Origin: Megalobrama amblycephala | Lineage: Eukaryota > Chordata > Actinopteri > Cypriniformes > Xenocyprididae | Assembly: GCF_018812025.1 (NCBI RefSeq) | Contig: NC_063054.1 | Coordinates: 38,069,396 to 38,133,395, forward strand | Direction of reading: 5' to 3' | DNA: 64,000 nucleotides | Part shown: positions 1-16,500 of the stretch, in pieces | Position numbering within the stretch: the first letter of the stretch is position 1 | How the letters are laid out: the number at the start of each line of letters is the position of its first letter | Notes under the pieces: generated by a model | What the model was told of the DNA's origin: nothing | The model's database searches: none | Seen by the model: the letters and a program-made list of their open reading frames with translations, nothing else | Program-made: the position numbers and the translations under genes

Positions 1-60
1 GAATCATTTATAAAGATTATAATATTATGAAAAATAAACTGTGACTGCAATTTCTTAATT

Positions 61-653
61 TACACAAGAGAAAAACTTACGGATTCACATATGTTTACTT
101 CAAATTTCTTTAGAGAGGAGTGTTATTTTTCCTATTTTTATTTTACACACATGTACTCACTTCATAACGTCAGTCAAGTGTTTGAAATAACTTCATTTTT
201 TTATCTGACGTGGCTTCATATAGAATGAGGCAGAAATTATATGATTTTATAGAGTGATAAAGGCTATATTGATAAGCATTGCATTATAAATATACTTTAT
301 TCTTATAAAAAATCCCCCGAGATGTCTAGAAAAACACAGAGAAACCATATATTGTCACAAACATATGTTTATTGTCTTCATGTTTCATCAGTCAAAATGT
401 CTCCGTTTTATTCTGCTGGATGTCGTTGTTCATATAAATGATTTCCTGGAATGTCTTATGTTTTATTACTTCTATGAGTGTCACTTGTGGACTTTCTGCG
501 CAAAGGCGCCCTCCGGCTACGAGTATGAATAAAACAGATGTTATATTATATGCTCACAACAATAGGATAAAAAAGGGGGAAAATAATACTTCTCTCTAAA
601 GAAATTTGAAGTAAACATATGCGAGTTTTCATCATGAGTTTTTCTCCAGTGTA
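61..653. repeat. Foldback MITE with about 57-bp imperfect terminal inverted repeats
   Basis: The stretch at 61-117 reappears in reverse complement at 592-653. The shared part includes CATATGTTTACTTC, followed by AAATTTCTTTAGAGAG, and the tips read TACAC on both sides. The interior is AT-rich and has no long open frame. This is the layout of a non-autonomous DNA transposon, possibly of a TA-target family because both tips begin with TA. I cannot name the family. Confidence 0.6.
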
Positions 654-1122
654 CAGAAGGGGGTTTTTCCCTCCAGTGGATGCATGATTTCCAGACAAAA
701 ATTAATATATTTTTTTCATAATAATAATAATAATAATATATAATATTTATACTAAAAATGTAGACCTTTCTAATGATTTATAGGAAATTAGTATTTTAAA
801 GAGCTCAACCAAAACAGATGGATGTTGTTTGGATTATTATTAGTGATATTATTGGGCTATATATATATAAAAAATGGACAATGTTCAGCAAGATGCGTTT
901 TGTTTCTGCAATAAAAAAAATGTGTGTGTGAAAACATTTCTTGTTAAGGTTTGTGCTTTGAATGGAACTTTATCAGTTTAAGTGATAAACTGCAGACGTT
1001 TTATACTTGTGCTACAATTGTGTGGACTGTGCTTCAAAACTTTCAACCTCCGTAGCACCAGTGCTATGTGCAAAAAACATTTAACGTACAGCTCTGTATG
1101 CATGTGTGTATATTATCTATAT
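654..1122. other. AT-rich non-coding stretch
   Basis: It contains an (ATA)n run around 716-745 and otherwise nothing recognisable. The open frame that crosses its right part continues into the transposase fragment that follows. Its upstream residues look like random translation. Confidence 0.4.
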
Positions 1123-1314
1123 CCTATTGAAGAAGCATTTCAGCAGCTGAAGAGGAGACTAAAGGCAGAAACTCCCCAAAACAAGAAACCGTTGAAACTG
1201 GCTTCATTAAAGGCCTGGAAAAGCGTTTCAAAGTGTGAAACCAAGAGTCTGATGATGTCTATGGGTCACAGACTCACTCCTGTGATTGCTTTCAAGGGAT
1301 TTACAATAAAATAT
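1123..1314 (+). pseudogene. C-terminal fragment of a Tc1/mariner-type transposase
   Basis: About 64 residues begin at PIEEAFQQLKRRL and end at SMGHRL..VIAFKGFTIKY. Fish Tc1-like transposases end this way: the glutamate of the NPIE block is the third catalytic acid, and a basic -SM-RL-VI--KG---KY tail closes the protein. Everything upstream (the DNA-binding domain and the first two acidic residues) is missing, so the fragment cannot be active. The downstream sequence to about 1457 resembles the 3' untranslated part of such elements. The frame runs on without an immediate stop after the tyrosine. I inferred the family from motif memory, not from a search. Confidence 0.65.
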
Positions 1315-1540
1315 GAGCTTTTACACATTTACATTTACTTTAAGTTAAACCGTCCCAATACTTCTGCTCACATTAGACAGAGGGATGAAACTCTAAAAGT
1401 GCTGTTCTTCTTAGTTGATAAAACATTTTGTGTTGAAACAGTCAATAATAAAATGTGACATCCTGTACTTCTGCCTCATATTAATCTTTTAATCATGTTT
1501 ATAGATGTCTTGACACCTTGACATATTTTTTATATGATGT

Positions 1541-2155
1541 AAAAATACAGAAAAAATTGTGAAATATTTTTATAATGTAAATCAGCTGTTTTCTATGTGA
1601 ATATATAGTAAAGTGTAATTTATTTCTGTGTTCAAAACTGAATTTTCAGCATCATTACTCCAGTCTTCAGTGTCACATGATCCTTCAGAAATCATTCTGA
1701 TATGATGATTTATTATCAATGTTGAAAACAGTTGTGCTGCTTAATATTATTTTATAACCTGTGATAAATTTTTCAGGATTCACTGATGAATAAAAAGTAA
1801 AAAAACAAAAAAAAACAACAGCATTTATGTAAAATAGAAACCTTTTGTAACAATATACACTACCGTTCAAAATTTGGGTCAGTAATTTGTTTTTTCTTTC
1901 TTTTTTGAAAGAAATAATACTTTTATTCAGCACGGATGTGTTAAATTGATAAAAAGTGATAGTAAAGACTTATATTGTTAGAAAAAAATTCTATTTTGAA
2001 TAAATGCTGATCTTTTTAAATTTTTTTAAATGATAATTCATCAGATAATAACTGAGTATCAAATCATCATATCACAATGATTTCTGAAGGATCATGTGAC
2101 ACTGAAGACTGGAGTAATGATGCTGAAAATTCAGCTTTGATCACTGGAATAAACT
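1541..2155. repeat. Two abutting copies of the abundant long-TIR foldback MITE
   Basis: A minus-oriented piece (about 1541-1857) and a plus-oriented piece (about 1858-2155) meet at the terminal motif ACTACCGTTCAAAA near 1860. Both contain the diagnostic core TTCAGCATCATTACTCCAG or its complement (1647 and about 2110), followed by the TCACATGATCCTTCAGAAATC core. The same family recurs at 25.9, 38.8-40.3, 43.7, 53.4-54.9 and 63.2 kb. No coding potential is visible. Confidence 0.7.
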
Positions 2156-2454
2156 AGTTTATTAATAGTATTAACTGTGAGCACATAACTGGTATGATGC
2201 GCTTTCACAAAATGATTTATTTAGCAACTGAAGTCATTTTTAAGTCACAGGGTTCAGCATGAAACGGATAGGATGGGAGTAAAGTGTCACGACAGACAAC
2301 AACCTCCCTTCCTTAAACATCAGCCAAAAATAGCAATGATAACTGTTTGCTCGGTGGATTTAAGAGGTTCCAGAGAAATCAACAGCAGCTTCGGGTGACA
2401 CATCTGCTTGTGAAAGCGGTCGCAGTTAACAAGGATGGGTTGAAGATGACTCAC

Positions 2455-6361
<3,907 letters not shown>

Positions 6362-7547
6362 CACTGCTTCAAGCTGACAGAAAGCTTCCTTTAGATGAGC
6401 TCAAGCCTGTTTTGAAGCGGTAGTTCGGGTTCGGTCGAGCTGGTTCGTTGCTCAGGCCTGTCCTGCGATCAGATGCGCGTAAGTTTGCAGCAGAAGCGTA
6501 GCAGAAACTCGGCTGTCGGGTCGAGCTCTGCGCCAACTGTAAGTCACTGATCAGGTCGTAGTGGAAAATTTCACCTACTAGCTTGACTACCACCTGCTGG
6601 GTTCACTGTCTATTTGTGTACAGGGTTCTGATGGATGGACGGGTGTCGGCGAGGAGGTGTGTGAGCGCGCGCCCAATCGCGACCCGTGGATTTAAAAGGG
6701 ATTCCTGTTTCTCTCTACGCTTTTCCGGGTTTGTGGATTTTACTAGGGCGAAGGCGTTCTTAATATTCACGAGCCGGTTCTTTCTATTGGAGGGTTGCCT
6801 AGAACGTCATCGCTAGCTTTTTAATATTCAGTAGTCGAGCTAATTAATATTCATGATCATTCCTTCGCCGTAGTAGCGCTAGCGTTTGGGAGTCGGTTCG
6901 TTTTCATTGAATTGTTTGAACGATTCATTTTACGATAACTTTTTTTTATTAGATAAATAAATATTTGACACAATACTGCTGCTGTTGTTGTTATATTTTC
7001 TAGATCATAGTTAGTTTATTAGCTGGCGCACTACGTTTGCGATTCGATTCAATAGAATCTTTCGAAAGGAATCAGGTCAAAATGATTCCTTGGACTCGTA
7101 ACTTCTCTTCCGCGTTGCATCAGCATGTGTTTATGGTTCAAACGCGAATGGTGCAATGCGTGTGCGATTAAATTCACTCGGTCTTGTAATTAATTCGAAT
7201 TAATTAAATAAAGGTTTATTCATCAAATGCGCAATAATACAACATCTGCGACGAAAATGAGCTCGAAGAATAGAAATAACAAAATAACGAGTTATAAAGT
7301 CAACTAAAGTTTAGCATATTATATGCATGCACCGTGTCAATAAAAAACACGTTGTTTACTATCGCTTTTAATGCATGAAGAAGAAGCTGGTGCATCTGTC
7401 AAAGGAACCACGTGAGAATGAGGGACTGTTACAAAAGGACAATCTGCGCAGATCAAAAACACACACGACCTTTACGGGATTATGTCAGTGTTGCGTTATA
7501 CAATTATTTATCAGAAGCAATAATAATGTCATAGGCAGGTCAAAACG
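6362..7547. promoter_or_regulatory. Head-to-head intergenic region of slc25a29 and slc25a47
   Basis: The two start codons face away from each other across 1.19 kb, so both promoters must lie here or in untranslated exons inside it. From about 6400 to 6900 the sequence is clearly richer in CpG than its surroundings (for example GAGCGCGCGCCCAATCGCGA at 6664). A CCAAT at 6673-6677, an ATTGG at 6786-6790 and a TTTAAAAGGG at 6691 are visible. Three copies of TTAATATTCA sit at 6760, 6821 and 6844. I cannot place transcription starts. Confidence 0.5.
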
Positions 7548-7584
7548 ATGCATTTCGCCGACTTCCTTGCAGGATCAGTTGGAG
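7548..7584 (+). CDS. slc25a47: slc25a47 coding exon 1
   Basis: It is 37 nt from ATG at 7548. It encodes [12 protein letters not shown] plus one base of the next glycine, and the donor is GTAGGC. It is too short for ordinary ORF calling. The start is chosen because the protein begins here in the family and the phase fits exon 2. Confidence 0.88.
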
Positions 7585-10500
7585 GTAGGCTATAGTTTAT
7601 TTAAAGTCTGTTTATCAGTTAACCTGCTTGAATTACATGACAGATAAGTATTAGAATTGCTGATTTGAGAGAATATGTTAAACGCTTTAGGTGTATTGCA
7701 GTGGTGTTTGTTTTTGAGACTATAGAGATAATGTAGGCTATATTGCATACAGTCAACTCAGTGTTTATTTATTTATTTAGCATAGCAAGTTGGTGCACAG
7801 ACACACAGAATAGCCTACAGCGAGTAAAGGCTCGCAGTTAACGCGCTCGACCCGTGTTCGAATCCACCGTTTGCCGAGTTTATGTTTAATAAAAATGAAA
7901 ATAATGTTCTAAAAGTGGAAATAACCCGCGAATGAGTGTTTAATAATATTAAGTGTTTACTGTGTAGGATTAGGGGAAGGTGTAGGGAGGGTTTTTATTC
8001 TCCCAATTAGACATGTGCATATATAACGATAATGAATATGCACGATATTGATATCGTGGGAACTTCAAAATACCGTAAATAATACTTTATTACCAATTAT
8101 TAAAATTGCTATAATGCATTTAAGAATACTTTCCCCATCAACCGTATAAAATGCACAACACTGCTGTATTCTAAATAAACAAGCACATAGATGTAAACAA
8201 GATCAACGTGCACGAGAAGCGCATGGCGGAACGAGTGAAGGAGACGCGCTGAATGAAAGTGCGCTGATGGAACAGCAGAAATGCAGCGGTTACCCCGGAA
8301 ACCCCGCAAACAAAGCAGCTGCGCTAGTGAAGTTTTTAAAATGCTTCAAACAGCCATTCGTTATTTTTTTGTAATCTCAATGTTGTTCATCACAGCACCA
8401 AATACTTAATACTTATATATTTTAATCTGGACTACAACATGCCCTAATGATTATAAATGTTCTGATTATTTATTATTGTTCATTAACACTTAGAGACATA
8501 CTTCATTAGTTAACATTAACTAATTCATTATTACCAAATTGACAATGAAAAATACTTATAAAGCATTAATTATTCTTAATTAATGTTAATTTCTTAGTTA
8601 CTGTTTAATAACATTACTAAAATCAGAAGAACTTATTTAATGGACCAGAGATAAAACTAACAATGATCAGTTGTATTTCTTAACTAACATTAACAAAAAA
8701 ATAATACTTTCTGTAACAAATGTAGCTATTGCTCAATCTTAGTTAATGCATTAAATAATGAGACCTTATTTTAAAGTGTTTCCTGTTGTTCTTTATATCC
8801 TAATTCTTTTGGACTTTAATCTGTTTGAACATTTTACTTTATATATTTTTGTGTATTGTATTATTGTATTTAAACATTCAGAGTTATTTTTGTTATTACA
8901 AAAGGAGTTCTTAAACCTGTTATTATGACAACACTTTTTTTGCAACTTATTTCAATATCGTGATAATACCATATACCGTGATAAAAGCTTCAGCAATTAA
9001 TTGCAACATGAAAATTTGATACCGTCACATGCCTACTCCCAATAAGGAAGCATCCATTTATTAATTTTAATAAATATAATCATTTACACTCTATGATATT
9101 ATTGCATCCTGATATTGTACAAAAATACTGAGGTGCAAATAGTATCTGTCAATATAAAGTATAGATAGCATCTAATTACTGTTTACTCTTGTTGCAAAGA
9201 ACTGATACTTTTACATGGTGTAAATAGAATCTATCGCTATTTTCACCTAGTGTAAATAGCATATCGCTAAGAAAATGCTATTTTCACTTAGTGTAAATAG
9301 ACACTGCCTGAAATTTATGCAGTTTTATTAAAAATGCACCATTGGAAATGGATGTACAGAGGTGGAGAGTTTCTGTGCACATAAAGTGCTTCGATTGAAC
9401 CATTTCCTGGATGCAATATATATGAATGAGTTCAAACTAGTGAATCTATTCTCAGCTCAGTCGTTTGACTACTCCCTTGGCTTTAATGCCTGGGAAATTA
9501 TTACACCATCACTACACGCATGTGTAAAAACTGCCAAATATTTTCCAATTTTGGTTTCTTTATTTGAGACAAAAACCTCTAAAACTGGGTTAAGACACAA
9601 ATGTTAATGTTTAACACAAATTAGATAGCTTTTACAACCTTTTAGGGGTTCCATCATGGGATCAATGTATGGATTTAATTTCAATTTATTAATTTTGATT
9701 GAATTCATTTTTATTTGTAATTAAATTAAAAAGCTCGTAAACACAAAAATTGTAATAACCCGTTAAACGTAAGTATCACGCAATCATTTAAGACATTTCT
9801 CCTTATATGGAATTTTTTGGCAATAACGTTTCTTAACTGTCGGTGAAATCGCACATTGCTTTACCATGGAAAAGATACTTAACTTTCTTTTAGCAGGCTC
9901 CTCCCCCTAGTGGGTGGTGTCACGTTTTATATTACAAAATTTACTACACTATTTTATAATCAACTTTTTCCCTAATCTTGACAAAACACATATCGTTGAG
10001 ACTCAGGGTTTCATATTTGGTGGCTGTTTTGTGATAGAAGTGAAAAAAAATTGTATTAAGTTATGAAAGGAGAACACGTCAAATGCATCACCCGGTGGCT
10101 ATTTTTGGTACTGCGCCTAAACAAAATCTCACAGGAACTTCAAATTTGGATCACAACTTGGTGAGATATATGGCTTTGATTTTATAGCATTTTTAGAGTA
10201 AAATTATTTTGTAAAATGTATAATTTGTAAAACAGTATATTTAATTTTTTGAAGTGCTTTAAAACGAGACCCACTTTAAGTATTCCAAGGCGTTCATGAA
10301 TTCCATTATGTTCGGATAGTGCGTTTTCACATCTGTGCTCAGAAATGACAGTTAAGGGGTTAAAACTGAGTCAAGAACCCATAGAGTTCAATATAGAACC
10401 TTTATTTCCATGCTCATACAACAATAGAGGTATGCAAACTTAATTTACACAATTATTCATTTATGTATGTATAATTAAAAAGATAAGATGAAGGCATAAA

Positions 10501-13500
10501 TATGATAAATATAAAAAAGGCTTGAAGTCAAAATCCTCATTTAGTGTTTAGAGACAGTGTTTCCCAACTTGAATCAGGTGTTTGTTTATGAAGAGTTTGA
10601 ACATGTTTTGATGTGCTTCCAGGAACAGGGTTGGGAAACTTTGGTTAACGATGGTTCTTTTCAGCAGCTCCTCCCAAACAAACTATTTAGAACTTGTTCT
10701 GCATCAATTATTGGAAACTTATAAAACGATTGATATTGGTATGTGTCGTACCCGAGTGCATATAATTTATTATCTTCGTGTGCTGCAGAGACTGAACAAT
10801 CCAGTTTGATTTGTTGTTGTGTTCCAGGAGCGTGTGGAGTGGCGGTCGGTTATCCACTGGACACTGTGAAAGTAAACTTATTTTACTTGTATTATTGAAC
10901 ACTTTGATGTTTGTCTCTTAACTTCAGACATAAATAATAGTGATTTGCATACTTGATATGATATGATATGATATGATGTGATGATATGATACTTTATTGT
11001 CAGAACATGTCTGAAATTTTCATATCCTATCATATCAGACATAAATAATAGTGATTTGCATACTTATTGCTCCTCCAGACCTTGAGTATGTTCATTTGAC
11101 ACCTGCACAGGTCAGAATCCAAACTCAGAAGCAGTTCACTGGAATCTGGCAGTGCTTCGTAACGACCGTCAAAAAAGAAGGGGTGAGACATTTACATTTG
11201 AGTAATGTTCAGTGTTTAATACACCTTCTCAAGCACCGTAACTCATCCTATAGCATTTGTGCTCCAGACATGACATCATTCCTTTGAAGCAGTTATTTTA
11301 CACTCTAAAAAATGCTGGGTTAAAAATTGGGTTGTTTTAACCCAGTGGTTGGGTTAAATGTTTGCCCAACCTGCTGGGTAGTTTTATTTAACTCAACTAT
11401 TGTTTAAAAATTACTGTATTGCTTGCTTAAAGGATTAGTTCACTTTCAAATTAAAATTTCCTTATAATTTACTCATCCCCATATCATCCAAGATGTTCAT
11501 GTCTTTCTTTCTTCAGTTGAAAAGAAATGAAGCAATTTTTGATGAAAACTTTCCAGGATTATTCTCCATGTAGTGGACTTCACTGGAGCCCAAACGATTG
11601 AAGGTCAAAATGACAGTTTCAGTGCAGCTTCAAAGGGCTTTAAACAATCCCAGATGAGAAATAAGGGTCTTATCTAGAGAAACCATCAATCATTTTCTAA
11701 AAAAAAAAAAAATTTTTATACATTTTAACCATAAATGCTCATCTTGAACTAGCTCTCTTCTTCTTCTTCTCTATTAGAATTCCAGCAGTGTAGACACTGC
11801 TAAGTGTATTACTGCCCTCCACAGGTCAAAGTTTGAACTAATTGTTATATACTTGCACTAGCATATTGTACATGACAAATTTAGTTCAAACGTTGACCAG
11901 TGGAGGGCAGTAATACACTTAGCAGTGTCTACACTGCCGGAATTCAAATAGAGAAGAAGAAGAGAGCTAGTTCAAAATGAGCATTTATGGTTGAAACGTA
12001 TATAATACGTATAATATTTTTATTTATTTTTTTTTTAGAAAATAACTGATGGTTTCTCTAGATAAGACTCTTATCCCTCATCTGGTATCGTTTAAAGCCC
12101 TTTGAAGCTGCACTGAAACTGTAATTTTGACGTTCAACCGTTTGGAGTCCATTGAAGTCCACTATATGGAGAATAATCCTGGAATGTTTTCATCAAAAAC
12201 CTTCATTTCTTTTCAACTGAAGAAAGAAGGACATGTGAGTAAATTATCAGGAAATTTTAATTTGAAAGTGAACTAATCCTTTAAAATGAATTGCTTGCTT
12301 ATTATTACAATTTGCATGTGCTAACAATAACTGATTTCTCATCCCTCCAGGTTCATGGCTTCTTTAAGGGAATGGCTTTGCCTGTCACCACTATATCCAT
12401 GACATCCTCTGTGGTGTTCGGCACTTACCGGAACTGTCTGCAGTGTTTCAGTCAGCTCCGCGGGATCGGCGCTCCCAACTCCAAGATAGATATTTTCCTG
12501 TCAGGCATGGCGGGTGGCGTGGCACAGGTCAGATTTGCTCTTTACTCCATTAAATACAATTAGAAAATGAAGGGAAAAAAGCAAATATAAAATATATGAT
12601 GATTTAAAACCAAGCTTGAAGAGTCTGCCTCAAAACAGTACCAAGTCGGTACTGAAATATGAAAAATGTGACAATACTAGCATTTCCCTCTAGCATTTTG
12701 AGCACTGTTGAGCGGATTCTTAAACACCTCTGATTGGCCACTGTGTTCACACGCTCAACAGATATATCTGCGATTGGCTACAATGATCAACACTTCGAAA
12801 ACATGTTGCAAATAGACATCTTTGACTCTCTTCAAGCGCTTACACAGGAGCATCTGAAACATGATCAAAACATTTACTGTATGATGTCATGTTCTTACTC
12901 AGATCTCTGTGATGTCACCTGGCGACATTGTGAAAGTTCGTCTTCAGTGTCAGACCGAGCGCAAGAGCAGCGGATTCAGTCGCGCCAAACCCAAATACAG
13001 CGGCCCGATCCACTGCCTGCTGACCATCGCTAAAGAGGAGGGAGTTTTAGGGCTTTACAGAGGAGCTCTTCCTCTGGCCTTCAGGGACGGTCCGTCATAC
13101 GCCACCTACTTCCTGACGTACAACACGCTGTGTTCACAACTAACTCCAGCGGGGCAGAAAGAGCCAGGTGAGCCGAAAATATAGCTGCGAGCAGAAATGA
13201 TCAGGGTTCAAATGCTTTAAGCACAATTGTAAGATATTACATATTATATAGCAATCCTGTAAACACTTAAATCAGACCTTTTTTTTGCAATTTCAGGTCA
13301 TTTACCATAGAAATATTGTGTTTTTGAAACCTTTTTAACTGTTATAGCGCCACCTATGGTCTGATCTCCATAAAAGTTTGCATGCATCTTTAGAATCATA
13401 TGCCGCATCGACGCACCAAATGTCGTGAGTTTTTGTTTATGAATGATAGGTTTTTGGGTACACTTGGCCATGCCCATTTTCTAAATGACCCTGTTATAGA

Positions 13501-16500
13501 TATCCAAATGCCAAAGTTTTTTTTCATAATTATTGACCTATAGAGTCCAGAGAATTGTGCTGTGGTGGTTTTATCAAGGTTGAGCAAAAAAACCTAGGAC
13601 TAGTTCGAGAAAGTCGTTTTTTCAAATAATCTCCATTATTTAATGAACGATTCGATTGACAGCAGTGGTCCTAGAGGCAAAGTTGTTCAGAATGAGGAGT
13701 TCTATCATATAAATCATGATAAAATCATGTAAAATACAATCATTTACGCACTTGAAAAATGTGATAGCACCCCCTGGTAGCGTCTAACGCCATGAGCCAA
13801 ACACGTTCAGCGAGTTTCGTTCCAGTCGGCCTACGTTAACCTTTTCAAATTCATTGGCCGACAGCGACTGTGTTTTTTGAGATACACAAATATCCTTATA
13901 GGACAACTTTGGACAAAGACAGTTTTCAAGTCAATCGGACTGACTGTTGCATAGCTATAGCGTGTTTGTATTAGCCTAAACTATTAGCCCAAATTCAATT
14001 GCTTTTTATTTTTTAGATAAAATAATCAACACTCAAATAACAAATTGTATGCAAACATGTAAGATGCACCTAAGGCAGTTTTTGCATTAACTTCTAAATG
14101 TTTCTACTCCAATTCGTTGTTGAAATACAATCATTTCTACACAGTGGCTGTCAGATTTATTTAAACATGCATCAAATAGCCTAATCAGGACATCACTAAA
14201 AGGTTAATTAAAATATAATGATTATATAGGCTAATACAGTGCATATATTAAGCGAAAGAGTTCATTTCTCTAGCGAACTAACAAACTTTGGACACTGATT
14301 GGATTTCTGAGGTAAATGCTACATGACATATTGTTCACAAGCTTTCATTTCCACCGTTGAAACACTGATTGACCGATTGCATGAGACCGTTTCAGTAAGT
14401 TGTACTGTATCTTTCAACATACCTTCAGATGTTCATTCATGTTTATTCTGTAGCTAGTATTAAAGAGGAAGAGATGACGCTTTGTTTCTTATCGAAAGTA
14501 ACAAAACGCAGAGCTTATTGGTGGTTAATGGTGGTTAGGCTACAATGTTGCAAAGTAATGCTTCGGTACACATGTGCACTGAACCGAAAGCCCTGTACCG
14601 AAACAGTTCGGTATGAATATGTGTACCGTTACACCCCTCATTCTGTTCAAGAGTGATAACCGGTTTAATAAAAGTGGCCCCATGCACTTCGAACATTTTG
14701 CCATCCTGTTGCAAGCGTGAATCAAAATTTGACTTTTTATTTTGATATTTAGACTTCCGAATTTTTTTTGGTTTGGTTCTGATTGGGCAAAAAAACCTAG
14801 CACTAGTGCGCAAAAGAACTAAAATTAAAAATACCCGCAAATTTTGGGCGACAATGTTTTGTTCGACTTGAGCCAAGGATTCCGATGATATAAGACACTT
14901 GAGTCTGAGTTGTGAGTGATTTCATACTTTTTATCACTGTAGCGCCCCCGTCAGGTCAGTTGGGGCAAGCCCAAGTGACGGGTTCTACCTAGAGCTTAGA
15001 TCGGGCCCAACAAATCAAGCCCGACCCTACCCGAGCCCGAGCACGTTGTGTCCGAGCCCGGCCCGGCCCGACTCGTCCACTGTAATTATGAGCCCGAGCC
15101 CGATTTAAACCCGACCATTTTTAATATGTGGGCCGTTATAACCAGGGGCGGCGCCAGATTTTTTTTTTTTTTTTTTAACGCAGGTGCTGCTGTGCTAGAT
15201 CATTTAGGCTACAGGGGGGAGCTGCGCAGTTATATAAATTATATAAATACTATTAATAAATGAGCAAAAATTGGCCACTCAATATTAAATATTAAATTAT
15301 TTTAATTATCATAATTAAAGTTTTAATTTTATTAAATTGAACAAGCTCAACATTCAGCATTCAATCAAATATTCTTAAAGATTAATTATTATTAATAATG
15401 TTACTTCAACATATTGTTATTTCAACATAATATATGTGTGAGCAACAAGCAAGATGTGCATTTGTAAATTCGGTGACAGGGTGACCGCGGCGCGCCGGCG
15501 CCTCCATGTCATAATTACATTGTCTGCTATATTGCTTTTTATGTATTAAATCGAGGTAATTGGATGATGAAAAATGTATTAAAATTAAGATACATTTTAT
15601 ACTAAACGAAATTCACTTTAAAGAAAATCTTTCTTCAAAACAAAACTTAACAAACTTGAAACTAAATGTGCTTATTTAATGGCTAAAACACGCAGACTCT
15701 CTTTTTGTACAAATTGCAGCACATTCATTTAATTCTGAATTTTGCACATGTAAGTTGAAAAGCATTTGTTTGTGCATAGTAAACATATCTGTAACATTTA
15801 TCAAGTTCATAATTGTGCATGCATTTATTATTATCTTAATGAATAATACGACAAGGAAGAAGCATGTAAACTGCGTTGTTTGTTTATTAAAACTAGTTTA
15901 AAATGTTTCCATACCTCCGATTTTCCCCCAGACTTGCTCAAAGTTAATTCTCCTGTTTTAATTTTTTTCTTTGCTTCTTCAACCATGTTGTACTTAAGCC
16001 TCGTTTACACTGTTCTTATGGCTCCGACAAGGTTTTGTTCCGTCCTCTGAGCGGTGTCAACTCACACCAGAAGCATTTCAGAAGAGAAGCGGCTGGATTC
16101 GCGAGACCACTAGATTTGCCTGGCCAATATTGTTTTCGTTAAATTTTTCATGTTTTTAATGGCTAAATGGTTATATTTTGTCCGGTTTGATTGTGTTTAT
16201 TGCTATGCCATACTTTATTTTGCTGTAGCCATACAGATGAAGTTAACACACTTAAAATTCCAGTTATGGACAACAAAAACAAAGAAATTTCAAGTTTTTC
16301 AACTTCGAATCTCTTGTCTTCAGTTTCTGTCATTGTAGTGATGTGAAATATCAGCAGGAGTTTACAGGATTATTTTGACTTTATTTTGTATTTGAGCTGC
16401 GCGTCAAAAATAGGCGAGGCGCCTATCTTTAGCGAAGCGGCGCAGTGAGCCCCTTCTGGGACGCTTCTCAAACGCACCGCGGCGCGGCTGGTGTAAACAC

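Noticed and set aside
7806..7880. Functional tRNA gene (GTTCGAATCC box)
   Set aside because: No acceptor stem or anticodon arm can be formed around it. A SINE remnant is more likely.
12734..13033. A 99-codon frame overlapping slc25a47 exon 5 in another phase
   Set aside because: It is a shadow of the real exon. The in-phase reading has the PGDIVK signature and correct splice sites.
15140..15510. A further nested element with GGCGGCGCC ends inside the intron-5 hAT
   Set aside because: The right-hand match (GCGCCGGCGCC) is only a short GC word and does not extend as an inverted repeat.
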